Source: an uncultured Anaerolineae bacterium
Lineage (GTDB): Bacteria > Chloroflexota > Anaerolineae > Promineifilales > Promineifilaceae
Reading direction: 5' to 3'
DNA: 64,000 nt
NCBI GenBank assembly: GCA_905479495.1
Contig: CAJQMR010000009.1
Span: 124,001 to 188,000, forward strand
Positions 51,584-61,000 of this stretch are shown in pieces. Below the pieces are notes generated by a model. The model was not told the DNA's origin and did no database searches. It saw only the letters and a list, made by a program, of their open reading frames with translations. The position numbers were made by a program, and so were the translations under genes. Position 1 is the first letter of the stretch, and the number at the start of each line of letters is the position of its first letter.

Positions 51584-52771
51584 ATGCGTATCATTTTATA
51601 TTTGGGGAAGGGGGGTGTTGGCAAGACAACGGTGGCGGCGGCAACGGCCGTTCGCAGTGCCGAGTTAGGCTACAAAACCCTGGTTGCCAGCACCGACATC
51701 GCCCACAGTCTGGCCGATTCACTTAATGTACCGTTAGGTGCCGCGCCTGTTGAAGTTGCGCCCAACCTGTGGGCGCAAGAAATTAGCGTGGTGGCCGATA
51801 TTCACAATTATTGGGGTACGCTGCAAGATTTTGTCTCCGGTATGCTGCGCGATGGCAATAAGGTCAATAACGTTGTGGCTGATGAGCTATCGGCTTTCCC
51901 TGGCATGGATGAGATTGTCAGCCTGCTGCATATCAACAAGCAGGCCAAAGAGCGCAGCTTCGACCGGGTTATCATCGACGCAGCGCCCACTGGTGAGACC
52001 ATTCGTTTGCTGACGATGCCGGACACGTTCCGCTGGTATGCCGGGCATTTGAGTCGGGGGCGCAGCAAAGTGGTGAATGCGCTACGGCCGTTTGCCAGCC
52101 GCTTCTTACAAGGCCCCGCCGAAGTATTGGAAGCATTAGAAAAGTTAGACGCTGCTACGGGCGAACTGCGCGAAACGCTCAGTAATCCAGAAATTAGCAG
52201 CTACCGTGTGGTGCTGCAACCAGAAAAAATGGTGGTGCGTGAGGCAGAACGGGCCGTGAGCTATCTGGGATTGTTCAATTATCCGGTGGACAGCATCGTC
52301 ATCAACCGTATCTTGCCCGATTCAGAAACGGAAGGACCGTTTTATGCCCAGCGCCGGGAGCTGCAAGCCAAATATTTGGAGATGATTGAGAATAACTTCA
52401 AGCCTTTGCCAATGTGGCGCGCACCCTATTATGCCCACGAAGTTGTGGGTGTGGAAACGCTTTCGCAGTTAGCCAATGACTGTTTTGGCGACGCCGATCC
52501 AGGAGATGTCTTTTATCGTGGGACTTTGCAGGAGATTATGGAGCAGGAAGACGGCCGTTACCTTCTGCGCATCCCCATGCCTTTTGTAACTGGCGGCGAT
52601 GTGAAGCTGCGCAAGCGGGGCGATGAGATGTTTATCACCATTGGTAACTTCAAGCGTGAGATGATCTTGCCTACCGTGTTGGCCAAACGGCGTGCGGGTA
52701 GCGGTTCGCTGCAAAATGGCATGCTGGAAATCACCTTCTTGCCACCAGAACCGGTGGTGGAAGCAGTTTAG
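51584..52771 (+). CDS. ArsA/GET3-family ATPase with C-terminal HSP20-like domain
   Basis: 395 aa. Deviant Walker A GKGGVGKTTVAAATAV at residues 8-23, switch DIAHSLADS, and RVIIDAAPTGETIRLL (Walker B/switch II). The last 80 residues (GDVKLRKRGDEMFITIGNFK) match the ArsA HSP20-like C-terminal domain. No arsenic operon nearby, so a role in protein targeting or chaperoning is as likely as arsenite export. ATG at 51584 has AGGAG 6 bases before; the upstream TTG frame is rejected. Confidence 0.9.
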   Translation: MRIILYLGKGGVGKTTVAAATAVRSAELGYKTLVASTDIAHSLADSLNVPLGAAPVEVAPNLWAQEISVVADIHNYWGTLQDFVSGMLRDGNKVNNVVADELSAFPGMDEIVSLLHINKQAKERSFDRVIIDAAPTGETIRLLTMPDTFRWYAGHLSRGRSKVVNALRPFASRFLQGPAEVLEALEKLDAATGELRETLSNPEISSYRVVLQPEKMVVREAERAVSYLGLFNYPVDSIVINRILPDSETEGPFYAQRRELQAKYLEMIENNFKPLPMWRAPYYAHEVVGVETLSQLANDCFGDADPGDVFYRGTLQEIMEQEDGRYLLRIPMPFVTGGDVKLRKRGDEMFITIGNFKREMILPTVLAKRRAGSGSLQNGMLEITFLPPEPVVEAV

Positions 52772-52810
52772 AAAATCGAAATAACCCTGATGGGTTTTGA
52801 GAAGGCATAA

Positions 52811-52845
52811 AAAGGCGTCCGTGGGATTTTCCAGCGGACGCCTTT
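52811..52845 (+). terminator. Intrinsic terminator after the ArsA-type gene
   Basis: AAAGGCGTCCG, 13-nt loop, CGGACGCCTTT then TTCGTTTTTTC. Confidence 0.88.
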
Positions 52846-52919
52846 TTCGTTTTTTCAGAACTTCTTATCGCTTAAAAATTTTAGCAAATATTGTTTGCTG
52901 TTTACTGACTGAATACTGC

Positions 52920-54083
52920 TTAGTTTGCCGTAACGCCAACAGATCCCGCCGGAACCGAGACGTCGCCTAGATTGGTCAGGCTGCCATCGGCGGCAATGTG
53001 GAAGGCGGTGACGGTGCTGGTTCCGCCGCTCAGCACGTACAGTGTTGCCCCGTCGCTGCTGATGATAGCATCGATCGGTCTGCTGCCCTCGCTCGTTTCG
53101 CCAGTACGGCCGTTAGCATCCAACAGTTCCAAACTACCATTGGAGCCAATCTGGAAGCCGGACACGGAGCTGCTGCCGGTGTTGGTCGTGTAGGCATAGT
53201 TGCCGTCTGGGGTTACGATGAGCCAGCAAGCGGCCGTTTGGTTGGTGGCGACCGTGCTGCTGATCACTTCCAATTGGCCGTGGCTAAAGCCATAGGAGGA
53301 AGCCGTGCTGGCATTTTCTGCGCCGCCAAACGCTTCGCTGACGAGCAGCGCCCCGTCTGGGGTAAAGTCAAAGCCAAAGGGCGTTATTCCTTCGGAAGCG
53401 TTTACGACTGGCGCTGTTGCCTGCCCGGAGCGACGCACGTCGTAGGTAAGAATTTGGTTGGTCGCTTTTTCCGTGACAACGAGCTGACGGCCGTCTGGTC
53501 GGAAGGACACTTGTGCCGGACCAGGCGCATCCCCCACGCCGTCGTTGCTGAGGTGTTGGGTGGAATAGGGGATGGGGTTTAAACGGCCGTTTCGGCTCAG
53601 GTAAAAACCGGTGATGTTGCCGCCGCCGTCTGCATTCAGAACGTACAGCCAGTTACCATGAACCGTCAGGCTAATGGGCCGCTCACCGCCGGAGGCGACG
53701 ATGTCTGTCAGGTGCAGGTTATGACCATCAGCGGCGAAAACCGAGATTTCATCACTACCGGCATTGACAGCAAAAAGCCAACGGCCGTTGTCGCTCAAGA
53801 CAAGAGCGCCCTGTGAGCCAAGTCCGCCGCCGGTGCCTAAACCATCAGTAAGATAGGATCCGGCTTCCGACAGCGTGCCGTCAGCAGCGCGGTCAAATAC
53901 TAGAATGGCATTGGCGTCAGCATCATTATTCATGACGTAGACGGCGTCTGCTGCATGACCATCGGCAAAAACCTGTCCGCTGCCGCCCAGAATGAGCAAA
54001 GCCAACAGCAAAAAAAGGGCTAGAAAACGTGTTTTATTGCGTGGTGTAAAGGTTCGACTAGATAAAAATTGAGAAAGTTGCAT
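52920..54083 (-). CDS. Secreted seven-bladed beta-propeller protein (lactonase/YncE-like)
   Basis: 387 aa. Signal peptide (FLALFLLLALLILGGSGQVFA) then WD/YVTN-like blades: AVYVMNNDADANAILVFDRA, WLYVLNADGGGNITGFYLSR, PDGNYAYTTNTGSSSVSGFQ, GATLYVLSGGTSTVTAFHIA. Resembles the lactonase (PF10282) family; secreted members usually have unknown substrates, so no enzyme name is given. ATG at 54083 sits 9 bases after AAAGGAG; the ATG at 54092 overlaps that site and is less likely. Confidence 0.85.
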   Translation of the reverse strand: MQLSQFLSSRTFTPRNKTRFLALFLLLALLILGGSGQVFADGHAADAVYVMNNDADANAILVFDRAADGTLSEAGSYLTDGLGTGGGLGSQGALVLSDNGRWLFAVNAGSDEISVFAADGHNLHLTDIVASGGERPISLTVHGNWLYVLNADGGGNITGFYLSRNGRLNPIPYSTQHLSNDGVGDAPGPAQVSFRPDGRQLVVTEKATNQILTYDVRRSGQATAPVVNASEGITPFGFDFTPDGALLVSEAFGGAENASTASSYGFSHGQLEVISSTVATNQTAACWLIVTPDGNYAYTTNTGSSSVSGFQIGSNGSLELLDANGRTGETSEGSRPIDAIISSDGATLYVLSGGTSTVTAFHIAADGSLTNLGDVSVPAGSVGVTAN

Positions 54084-54412
54084 GTTTTGCATCTCCTTTT
54101 ATATGTAGGGGATTGACTTTTGTTTCCCCTAAGTTCTGAACCAACATGGCAAATGTAGAGGAAAAGCCTTACCTGCCGATTTCATTTGAATTACGTTTAG
54201 GTTACGCAATTCTTAAGATGCTTGGTTGTTGCGGAAAGAAGACGATTTGAGCGACTGATGTGAGATTTCTGAAAGGTTTCACACCATAATCAGCGGCTAT
54301 TGCCGTAGATCAATTGATTTGTGTAGAGAATGTGTAGGTTTTGTAAAAGCCAGTTAAAAATCACTAATTACTGCAACTCACCTCTAGGGAGTGCGTAGAG
54401 TGGGCACATCGA

Positions 54413-54477
54413 CTGATTCCAAATTAGCTTTCTGCCCCCAGCTTATTCATAGCCACGGTAGATAATTTGGGAATCAG
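54413..54477 (+). other. Inverted repeat in the leader of the next gene; otherwise empty 418-bp gap
   Basis: CTGATTCCAAATTA (54413-54426) pairs with TAATTTGGGAATCAG (54463-54477), one bulged G, ending 24 nt before the start codon at 54502. The rest of the gap from 54084 shows no gene, tRNA or recognised RNA. Confidence 0.5.
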
Positions 54478-54501
54478 ATACCATGATAAGGAGAGTGAGA
54501 G

Positions 54502-55059
54502 ATGTCAAAAGAATCTGTGTTAAAAGTTGAGGAAACACGCAAGCTTCAGCACAACCAGGCGTTGCCTGCTTATGGTGTCATTGCCATTGGCGTGGCCTTG
54601 TTGGTAAGCAATTTATTTGGCTTTCAGCTGATTGAGGTGTTGTGGCCTGGCTTTGTGCTGGCTCCTGGCTTGATGCTGCTGTGGCCCGCCTACAAGGCTA
54701 CGCCGGAGCGCCCCAGTCGGGTTGGCTTTTTGGCTGTTCCCGGTGCGATGCTGCTTACCGTCAGCATTTTGCTGTTTGTAATGAACTTGACCAATCATTT
54801 TGAAGCATGGGCCTACAGCTGGCCGCTGGTCATTGCTTCGGTGGCTTGGGGGCTTATGTATATCCGACGGTACGAGCCAGACCATCGCGTGCATCACAAC
54901 GGCTACAACTTTATGCGATTGATGGTGCTGCTGGCCATGGGCTTGGCGGTTTTCTTTGAGTTAATCATTTTTGGCAGCTTTAATCCGCTGCTGCCGTTGG
55001 GGGTTATCGCTTTTGGCGTGTATCTGCTCATCAAAGAGCGACGGGCTAGCAAGCAGTAA
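54502..55059 (+). CDS. Polytopic membrane protein, LiaF/DUF5668-like
   Basis: 185 aa, six membrane spans in pairs (AYGVIAIGVALLVSNLFGFQ; VLWPGFVLAPGLMLLWPAY; VPGAMLLTVSILLFVMNLT). The repeated 'G-hhhhG...lhWPhhhh hG' style is common in small LiaF-like or DUF5668 membrane domains; I am not sure of the family. AAGGAG lies about 12 bases before the ATG. Its stop codon is the TAA inside a family A repeat (GCAGTAATCGG). Confidence 0.65.
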   Translation: MSKESVLKVEETRKLQHNQALPAYGVIAIGVALLVSNLFGFQLIEVLWPGFVLAPGLMLLWPAYKATPERPSRVGFLAVPGAMLLTVSILLFVMNLTNHFEAWAYSWPLVIASVAWGLMYIRRYEPDHRVHHNGYNFMRLMVLLAMGLAVFFELIIFGSFNPLLPLGVIAFGVYLLIKERRASKQ

Positions 55060-55110
55060 TCGGTAAACAGTAATCAGTGCTCAGTTAAATACCTGAGTTA
55101 CCAATTGTTA
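55055..55110. repeat. Family A repeat overlapping a stop codon
   Basis: CAGTAATCGGTAAACAGTAATC, split here as CAGTAATCGGTAAA and CAGTAATCAGTG, then ACTGAG-like and TTACCAATTG complements. The first TAA is the stop of the preceding gene. Confidence 0.6.
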
Positions 55111-55231
55111 TTACTTCGGCAAGCTCAGTATAAGCTTGAACGAAGTGAAAATCTCTCTAAACTGCAATCTTAAAGGAGATGGCAGCATAGGGTAGTTATT
55201 GTGAAAAATTAAATTATAAGGAGCATTTTCA

Positions 55232-55597
55232 ATGGCTAAGAAAAAAGAAGAACAGGTAGAAGAAGTAGAAATGGCAGAAGAAGTTGTCATTAATGAAGAA
55301 GATTTAGCGGAAGAAGGCGAATCCTGGACGGAAGAATTTGTAGCTGCTGGTGAGGATTTGGTGAACATGGTGAAGGATCTGGTGCATGAAACGGCCGTTC
55401 GCCGCGTAGTCATCAAAAACGAGGCGCGCAACATTCACCTTTCTGTGCCGTTGGCTGTTGGTGTACCGGGGATTGTCTTCGGGATTTTGTGGGCACCGTT
55501 CATTGCCGCTTTAAGTTTGGTGGCCGCCCTGATGGTGGATTGCACCATCACCGTTGAGCGCGTGGCTGAAAAAGAACCAACCGCAGTTACCGAGTAG
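55232..55597 (+). CDS. DUF4342 protein
   Basis: 121 aa. Acidic N-terminal 30 residues, then the DUF4342 core: EEFVAAGEDLVNMVKDLVHETAVRRVVIKNE, followed by a Gly/Pro hinge and a hydrophobic span (VPGIVFGILWAPFIAALSLVAALM) and DCTITVERV. Usually a helical UBA-like start plus membrane-associated tail; function unknown. AAGGAGC lies 9 bases before ATG. Single gene. Confidence 0.85.
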   Translation: MAKKKEEQVEEVEMAEEVVINEEDLAEEGESWTEEFVAAGEDLVNMVKDLVHETAVRRVVIKNEARNIHLSVPLAVGVPGIVFGILWAPFIAALSLVAALMVDCTITVERVAEKEPTAVTE

Positions 55598-55615
55598 GAT
55601 TTTAACCGTAGTACC

Positions 55616-55714
55616 AAAACCTGACAGGTTTGCAGCAGAATTTAGCTAAAAATGGTTCTTTGCACTGCAAAATTGGCTTGACATAAGGCTCGTTTTGAAA
55701 ACCTGTCAGGTTTT
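55616..55714. repeat. 16-bp inverted repeat flanking a 67-bp core
   Basis: AAAACCTGACAGGTTT (55616-55631) and its exact reverse complement AAACCTGTCAGGTTTT (55699-55714). The right arm ends in T5 and could terminate the DUF4342 transcript; the left arm could do so for the convergent PrsW gene. The pair with matching ends also looks like a small mobile-like element. Confidence 0.6.
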
Positions 55715-55742
55715 TCCCTCTCCGCGTTTTCTGCGGTTTTTA

Positions 55743-56735
55743 TTACCGCATGTGGCTCCCCAACGCAACAATTTCCTGGCGTAACATGGCAATTTCTTGG
55801 GCCGATTTTTCATCCTGGAACAGTTTCCAATGATGCTTGGCGTAGGCTAACTGGCTGCACTGCAAGAAGAAATGAGCCGCCCGCCGGTTGGCCCGAACCC
55901 CCTGCTCCAAGAATGTTTGTATGAGATAGTAGGTGCGTTTACGGCCAGAGCTGGCTCTGAGGAACTGGTGTGAGGTGAGCGTGCCCAGCGCGACTTCTTC
56001 GGCTAAATATTGGCGCAGCCAGCGCCGCTCTTGCAGCACCGCCCAGAGGATGATGGCCAAAATCAGCACAACCCCGCCCCAATCGAACAGCAGCGCCAGT
56101 AAAATAAAGACATTTCCCAAAGTGACGGTGAAATTGTGCAAAAAATGGAGGAAAACGGCCGTTGCCCAGCCCAAGATCGGCAAACCAATCTGAATTTGTC
56201 GGTTGGTTGAAAGCCGGGCAATGGCAATGCTCAGGCCGGCAAAGCTGCTGAACAAGGCGTGGTTCAGCCCAAAGACCAGCGCCCGCAAAACAATGTTGAC
56301 GCCCCAGGCCTCAACACCCCCCTGGTTAAACGTATCCACAAAGTAGAAAACGTTTTCCACCATCGCAAAGCCCATTCCCACGATTGCCCCGTAAATGATG
56401 CCGTCTAGCGGGCTGTCGATTTCGCTGCGCCAAAAAATGAAGATGGCCAGCAAAGCGATCCCTTTAATAGATTCTTCCACAGGGGGGCCAATTAACCAGG
56501 GGGCCGTTGCCATGCCCAAATCGCTGCCTAACAGAGCCAACAGTGGGGCACTCAGTAATCTGTTGAAAAAGAGGGCGATTAAAATACCCGGAACCGCTCC
56601 CCACAAAAAGGCAGCGACTAGCAGCCACCAGGGTTCCTTTTCGTACCGATCCACCCAGTAAATGATGCCGACGTACAGCAAGGTTGGCACCGCAGCAGCA
56701 AGGATGGAAAGGAGGAGAATGGCCAGGTCACTCAT
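55743..56735 (-). CDS. PrsW-family intramembrane protease
   Basis: 330 aa, about eight membrane spans in the first 240 residues. Complete PrsW signature: PPVEESIKGIALL (EExxK), DGIIYGAIVGMGFAMVENVFYF, and GLNHALFSSFAGL with the later conserved His. PrsW proteases cut membrane-bound regulators such as anti-sigma factors; the target here is unknown. The C-terminal 100 residues are cytoplasmic and charged. Three bases downstream of queA, so co-transcribed with it. Confidence 0.88.
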   Translation of the reverse strand: MSDLAILLLSILAAAVPTLLYVGIIYWVDRYEKEPWWLLVAAFLWGAVPGILIALFFNRLLSAPLLALLGSDLGMATAPWLIGPPVEESIKGIALLAIFIFWRSEIDSPLDGIIYGAIVGMGFAMVENVFYFVDTFNQGGVEAWGVNIVLRALVFGLNHALFSSFAGLSIAIARLSTNRQIQIGLPILGWATAVFLHFLHNFTVTLGNVFILLALLFDWGGVVLILAIILWAVLQERRWLRQYLAEEVALGTLTSHQFLRASSGRKRTYYLIQTFLEQGVRANRRAAHFFLQCSQLAYAKHHWKLFQDEKSAQEIAMLRQEIVALGSHMR

Positions 56736-56738
56736 GGA

Positions 56739-57842
56739 TTACAAGATCAACATCGCATCGCCAAAGGAGAAGAAGCGATATTTTTCGGCAACGGCCGTTT
56801 CATACGCGTGCAGTATAAATTCTCGACCGGCAAAAGCAGACACGAGCATGAGCAGGCTGGAATGGGGCAAGTGAAAGTTGGTGATCATGGCGTCTACCGC
56901 GCGGAATTTGTAACCGGGGTAGATGAACAAATCGGTGGGGGTGGTGAAGGCGGAAACGGGTTTCCAAGGGCAAAAGCCGCTCGTCTCGCCGCTGGCGTCC
57001 CGGGCGCTGATGGTTTGTAGCGTGCCATTGATGCCCGCAGAACGCAGTGCGGCCGTTTCCAGCGTGCGTACCGATGTGGTGCCCACGGCAATGAGGCGAC
57101 CGCCAGCCAGTTTGGCTTCGTTGATTCGTTTGGCGCTTTCCGGCGTCAGGCTGGCCCATTCGCTGTGGATGGTGTGGGCCGCAACGTGCTCGGCCGCAAC
57201 GGGCTTGAAGGTGTCTAACCCTACATGCAGCGTCACCGTCTCAAAAATGACCCCTTTTTCACGCAGTGCCAGCAGTAAGTCGCCCGTGAAGTGCAGCCCC
57301 GCCGTTGGTGCAGCTGCCGAACCAGCCGGGCGAGAATAAACGGTTTGGTATCGCTCTGGCTCATCTAGCTGTTCGTGAATGTAGGGCGGGAGTGGCGTGT
57401 GGCCGATGGTTTCCAACCAATCCTCCAGCGGCTGGTTAAAGTTGAGTTCGCGCTGGGGGCCATCGAGAACGGCCGTCACTGTGGCGACCAGGTCCGTCTC
57501 ATTTTCGTTGTCATCTAGCAAGTGAATCTGGCTTCCTTCGCCCAGCCGTTTGCCGCCCACCATCGCCTGCCAGTTTCCGTTTTCTTGCTGGCTAAGGAGC
57601 AAGATTTCTACTTTTCCACCAGTGGGCTTACGTCCGTACAGCCGGGCGGGAATGACGCGGCTGTTGTTGGCCACCAAAACATCGCCTGGCTGAAAATAGT
57701 CGAGGATGTTGCTAAATGTTTGATGGACGATAGATTGTTCTGCCCGATTTACCACCATCAGGCGAGAAGCATCTCTTTGGGGTAACGGCCGTTGGGCAAT
57801 CAACGCCTGTGGGAGTGTGTAATTAAAATCAGCTGTGTTCAT
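56739..57842 (-). CDS. queA: tRNA preQ1(34) S-adenosylmethionine ribosyltransferase-isomerase
   Basis: 367 aa. Adds the cyclopentenediol-type ring to preQ1 in tRNA during queuosine synthesis. Family marks: FNYTLPQALIAQRPLPQRDASRLMVV at the start, LVANNSRVIPARLYGRK, GSAAAPTAGLHFT, and the C-terminal FIYPGYKFRAVDAMITNFHLPHSSLLMLVSAFAG. Start ATG 57842 fits the family N-terminus; there is no ribosome binding site, but TACAAT lies 6 nt before it, so the mRNA may be leaderless. No tgt gene in the window. Confidence 0.96.
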   Translation of the reverse strand: MNTADFNYTLPQALIAQRPLPQRDASRLMVVNRAEQSIVHQTFSNILDYFQPGDVLVANNSRVIPARLYGRKPTGGKVEILLLSQQENGNWQAMVGGKRLGEGSQIHLLDDNENETDLVATVTAVLDGPQRELNFNQPLEDWLETIGHTPLPPYIHEQLDEPERYQTVYSRPAGSAAAPTAGLHFTGDLLLALREKGVIFETVTLHVGLDTFKPVAAEHVAAHTIHSEWASLTPESAKRINEAKLAGGRLIAVGTTSVRTLETAALRSAGINGTLQTISARDASGETSGFCPWKPVSAFTTPTDLFIYPGYKFRAVDAMITNFHLPHSSLLMLVSAFAGREFILHAYETAVAEKYRFFSFGDAMLIL

Positions 57843-58079
57843 GATGGTATTGTAGCCGTGTCTGCACAGGAGGGGCAACCGTGAAGTCAATACATTTGTA
57901 GGCAAATTGGGTCGTTTTAGCTATGTTTTTTTTTGCTGTGCGGCCACATTTGAGGGGTAGTTGATGTTATAATGATGGGGTTGTGCCAGTTGTTCGGTGT
58001 CAACGTTGCCGTGTTATCGGCAGTTGGTATTTATCTTTGCATCAAAATCAGCGTTGAGATTGGGATTTGGAGCGAGAAA

Positions 58080-61000
58080 ATGAAACTGGATCAGGAAAAC
58101 AGAAAAGAGCTGGTGGGTATGATACCACGATGGTGGTTGTTGGCCCTGATAGGCTCATTGCTGTTCCTGATAATTGGTAGCCTCTTGTTTTATCGTGCTC
58201 AGGAACAGCATCTGCAGCAAGATGTAGAGGAAAACTTAACGGCTATTGCCCGTCTGAAAGTGGACCAGATTGTTGCCTGGCGCGAAGATCAGCTGGATGA
58301 TGCTATGACACTGGCAAACAGTGCGTTTTTTCACCGGACAATCACACATTATTTGGCCTCACCCCATACAGAACCAGACCCCGAATTAGAAGATCTCTTT
58401 TCCCTCGTCAAGCAGGAGAACGGTTATCTTAGCCTGGCACTGTTAAATATGGATGGTGCAATTGTTGTGGGGTCTCAGGATGCTATTGGGTTGCCTGAAC
58501 AATATTACACAGCAATAGAAACGGCCGTACAGGAAAATCGGCCTGTGCTCATTGACTTGCATCGACATGCAGATTCCCCTACGGAAAGCATTCACATTTC
58601 TGTCGTTGCCCCGGTCTATGCTGACGCCAGTCAGGGGGCTCAGCCTTTAGGCACCCTGCTTTTGGTTACGGATGCGGCAAAGTTGCTTTATCCTCTGGTA
58701 AGCAGCTGGCCGGTATCCAGTAGGAGCGCAGAAACCCTGCTTATTCGCCAGGAAGGGGATGAAGTTCTCTTCCTCAACGATCTGCGTCATCAGCCTGATA
58801 CGGCACTTTCTCTGTATCTGCCGTTAAGTCAGGATGATTTGCCAGCAGTGATGGCGATACAAGGTCAGACTGGCTTCGTGCGTGGCTATGATTATCGGGG
58901 TGTGGAAGTTGCGGCCGTTCTTCTGCCTGTACCCGACTCTCCATGGTATATGGTTTCAAAAGTGGATGCCGCCGAGGCGTTTGCCGCCTGGCGAGTCCGC
59001 GCCGGGGTGATCTTGGCCACTGCGCTGGGATTGGTGACAATGATCTTTAGTGTTGGGCTATTTTTATGGCAGCGTAGCCGCAAAGTTTACTACCAAGCAC
59101 TGTATCAGGCGGAAGCAGATTTGCGGCGCAGCATCAGACGTCATGACATCACCTTGAATGCTATTGGTGATGGTGTCATAGTCACCAACGCGCACGGTGA
59201 GGTTGAACTACTGAACCCTGTGGCCGAGATTTTAACTGGTTGGAACAAAGATGAAGCGGTGGGGAAACCGCTAACCCAGGTCTTTAAAATTTTGCATGAG
59301 GAAACACGAACGGCCGTTGAAAATCCAGTCACCCGCGTCTTGCAAATGGGTAAGATTCAAGGATTGGCCAATTACACCCTGTTGATTACCCGTGATGGTC
59401 AGGAACGGCCGATTGCTGATAGTGCCGCACCCATCCTTGATGAAGATGGGCAAATTACCGGTGTCGTTCTCGTTTTTCGTGATCAGACTGAAGAGAGATT
59501 GGCCCAGCGCCTCACTCAACTGCGTCTTGATCTCAACAGCTTTGCTACTGACCACACGTTGGATGAGCTGCTAACCTGGACTCTTGATGCTGCTGGGGAT
59601 TTGGTGCATAGTCCCCTTGGTTTCTATCATTTTATTGCCGCTGACCAGAAGACGATCCTGTTACAGCAATGGTCCACGCGCACAATCGAGGAGTTTTGTC
59701 GGGTGAAGGTGGATGACCAACATTACCCTCTTTTCAAAGCCGGTGTTTGGGCCGATTGCATGCGCCAAAAGAAGCCTATCATACACAATGATTTTGCCAC
59801 ATTAGAAAACAAAAAAGGCATGCCGGCGGGACACGCTGAGGTGATTCGTGAGTTGATAGTTCCTATCATGCGTGGTGACCGCGTGATGGCTATTATAGGT
59901 GTGGGCAATAAACCCACGCCTTATACCGATCACGATATAGAGCTGGTTTCCTTCATGGCTGACCTTTCCTGGCAAATTGTGGAAAGCAAACAGTCTCAAG
60001 AAGAGCTGCGTGAAAGCGAGGAAATCCTGGCGACGGCCGAAGCCGTAGCCGAAATGGGCAGCTGGAAATGGGATCTCCAGACCCAAAAAGTTACCTGGTC
60101 TGAGGGTATGTATCGCCTCTTCGCCCTTTCTCCAGATAGTTTTAACGGTGATTTAAACCAGATTGTTTCCGACCGTATCCATCCCGACGATATTGCCGCT
60201 GTTCAAGCATCTAACAACCGGGTGTTGATGGCAAATAATCCCGCCCCAATATCTTATCGTATTGTTTGGCCTGATGGCACCGAGCGGACCGTGTGGGCCC
60301 AAGGTGAGCTTGTTCTAAACGAACATAATGAGCCTATCGCTCTATCTGGGTACGTGCAGGACATCACTTCACGGCAACAGGCGGAGCAAGAGCGGGATCG
60401 GCTGCTTACTCGGATTCAACAGCAGGCTCGACAGCTGAAAAAGGTGATGGAAGCGGCTCCGGAAGGCATCATTTTATTAGACAGCCAGTATCGTGTTCTT
60501 CAGGCGAACGCGGTTGCCCGACAGGCGCTGACTGTGCTAACCAATGGTGCTAACAACGAAACGATCGCTCGCCTTGGTGACCGTGGGGTGGAAATGCTGT
60601 TGACCTCACCGCCCAAGGGATTGTGGCACGAAGTGGCGGCCGACGAGCGCCTCTTTGAAATTAGTGCCCGGCAATTGGAACACGCCCCAGACCGGCAAGG
60701 TTGGGTATTGGTGCTGCGGGAAACCACGAAGCAGCGGGAAATTGAGGAGCAGTTGCAGCGTCAGGAGCGATTGGCCGCCGTGGGCAAATTGGCCGCCGGT
60801 ATTGCGCACGATTTCAACAATCTTTTGGCTGTTATTGTTCTTTATGCACAGCTGTTGGAAGTAAAATTAGACCTGGAACCAAAAGAAAAAGGGCAGTTGG
60901 AGACAATTGTACAGCAGGCCAACCGTGCATCTCGCTTGATTCAGCAGATTTTGGACTTTAGCCGCCGCTCTACGATAACAAAGGAACCGTTGGAGCTGCG

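Noticed and set aside
51584-52771. Arsenite efflux ATPase (arsA)
   Set aside because: No arsenic resistance genes nearby, and the family also has protein-targeting members; left as ArsA/GET3 type.
57972-58079. Longer N-terminus for the histidine kinase starting at 57972
   Set aside because: The ATG overlaps a TATAAT and has no ribosome binding site; ATG 58080 has GGAG and starts just before the first membrane span.
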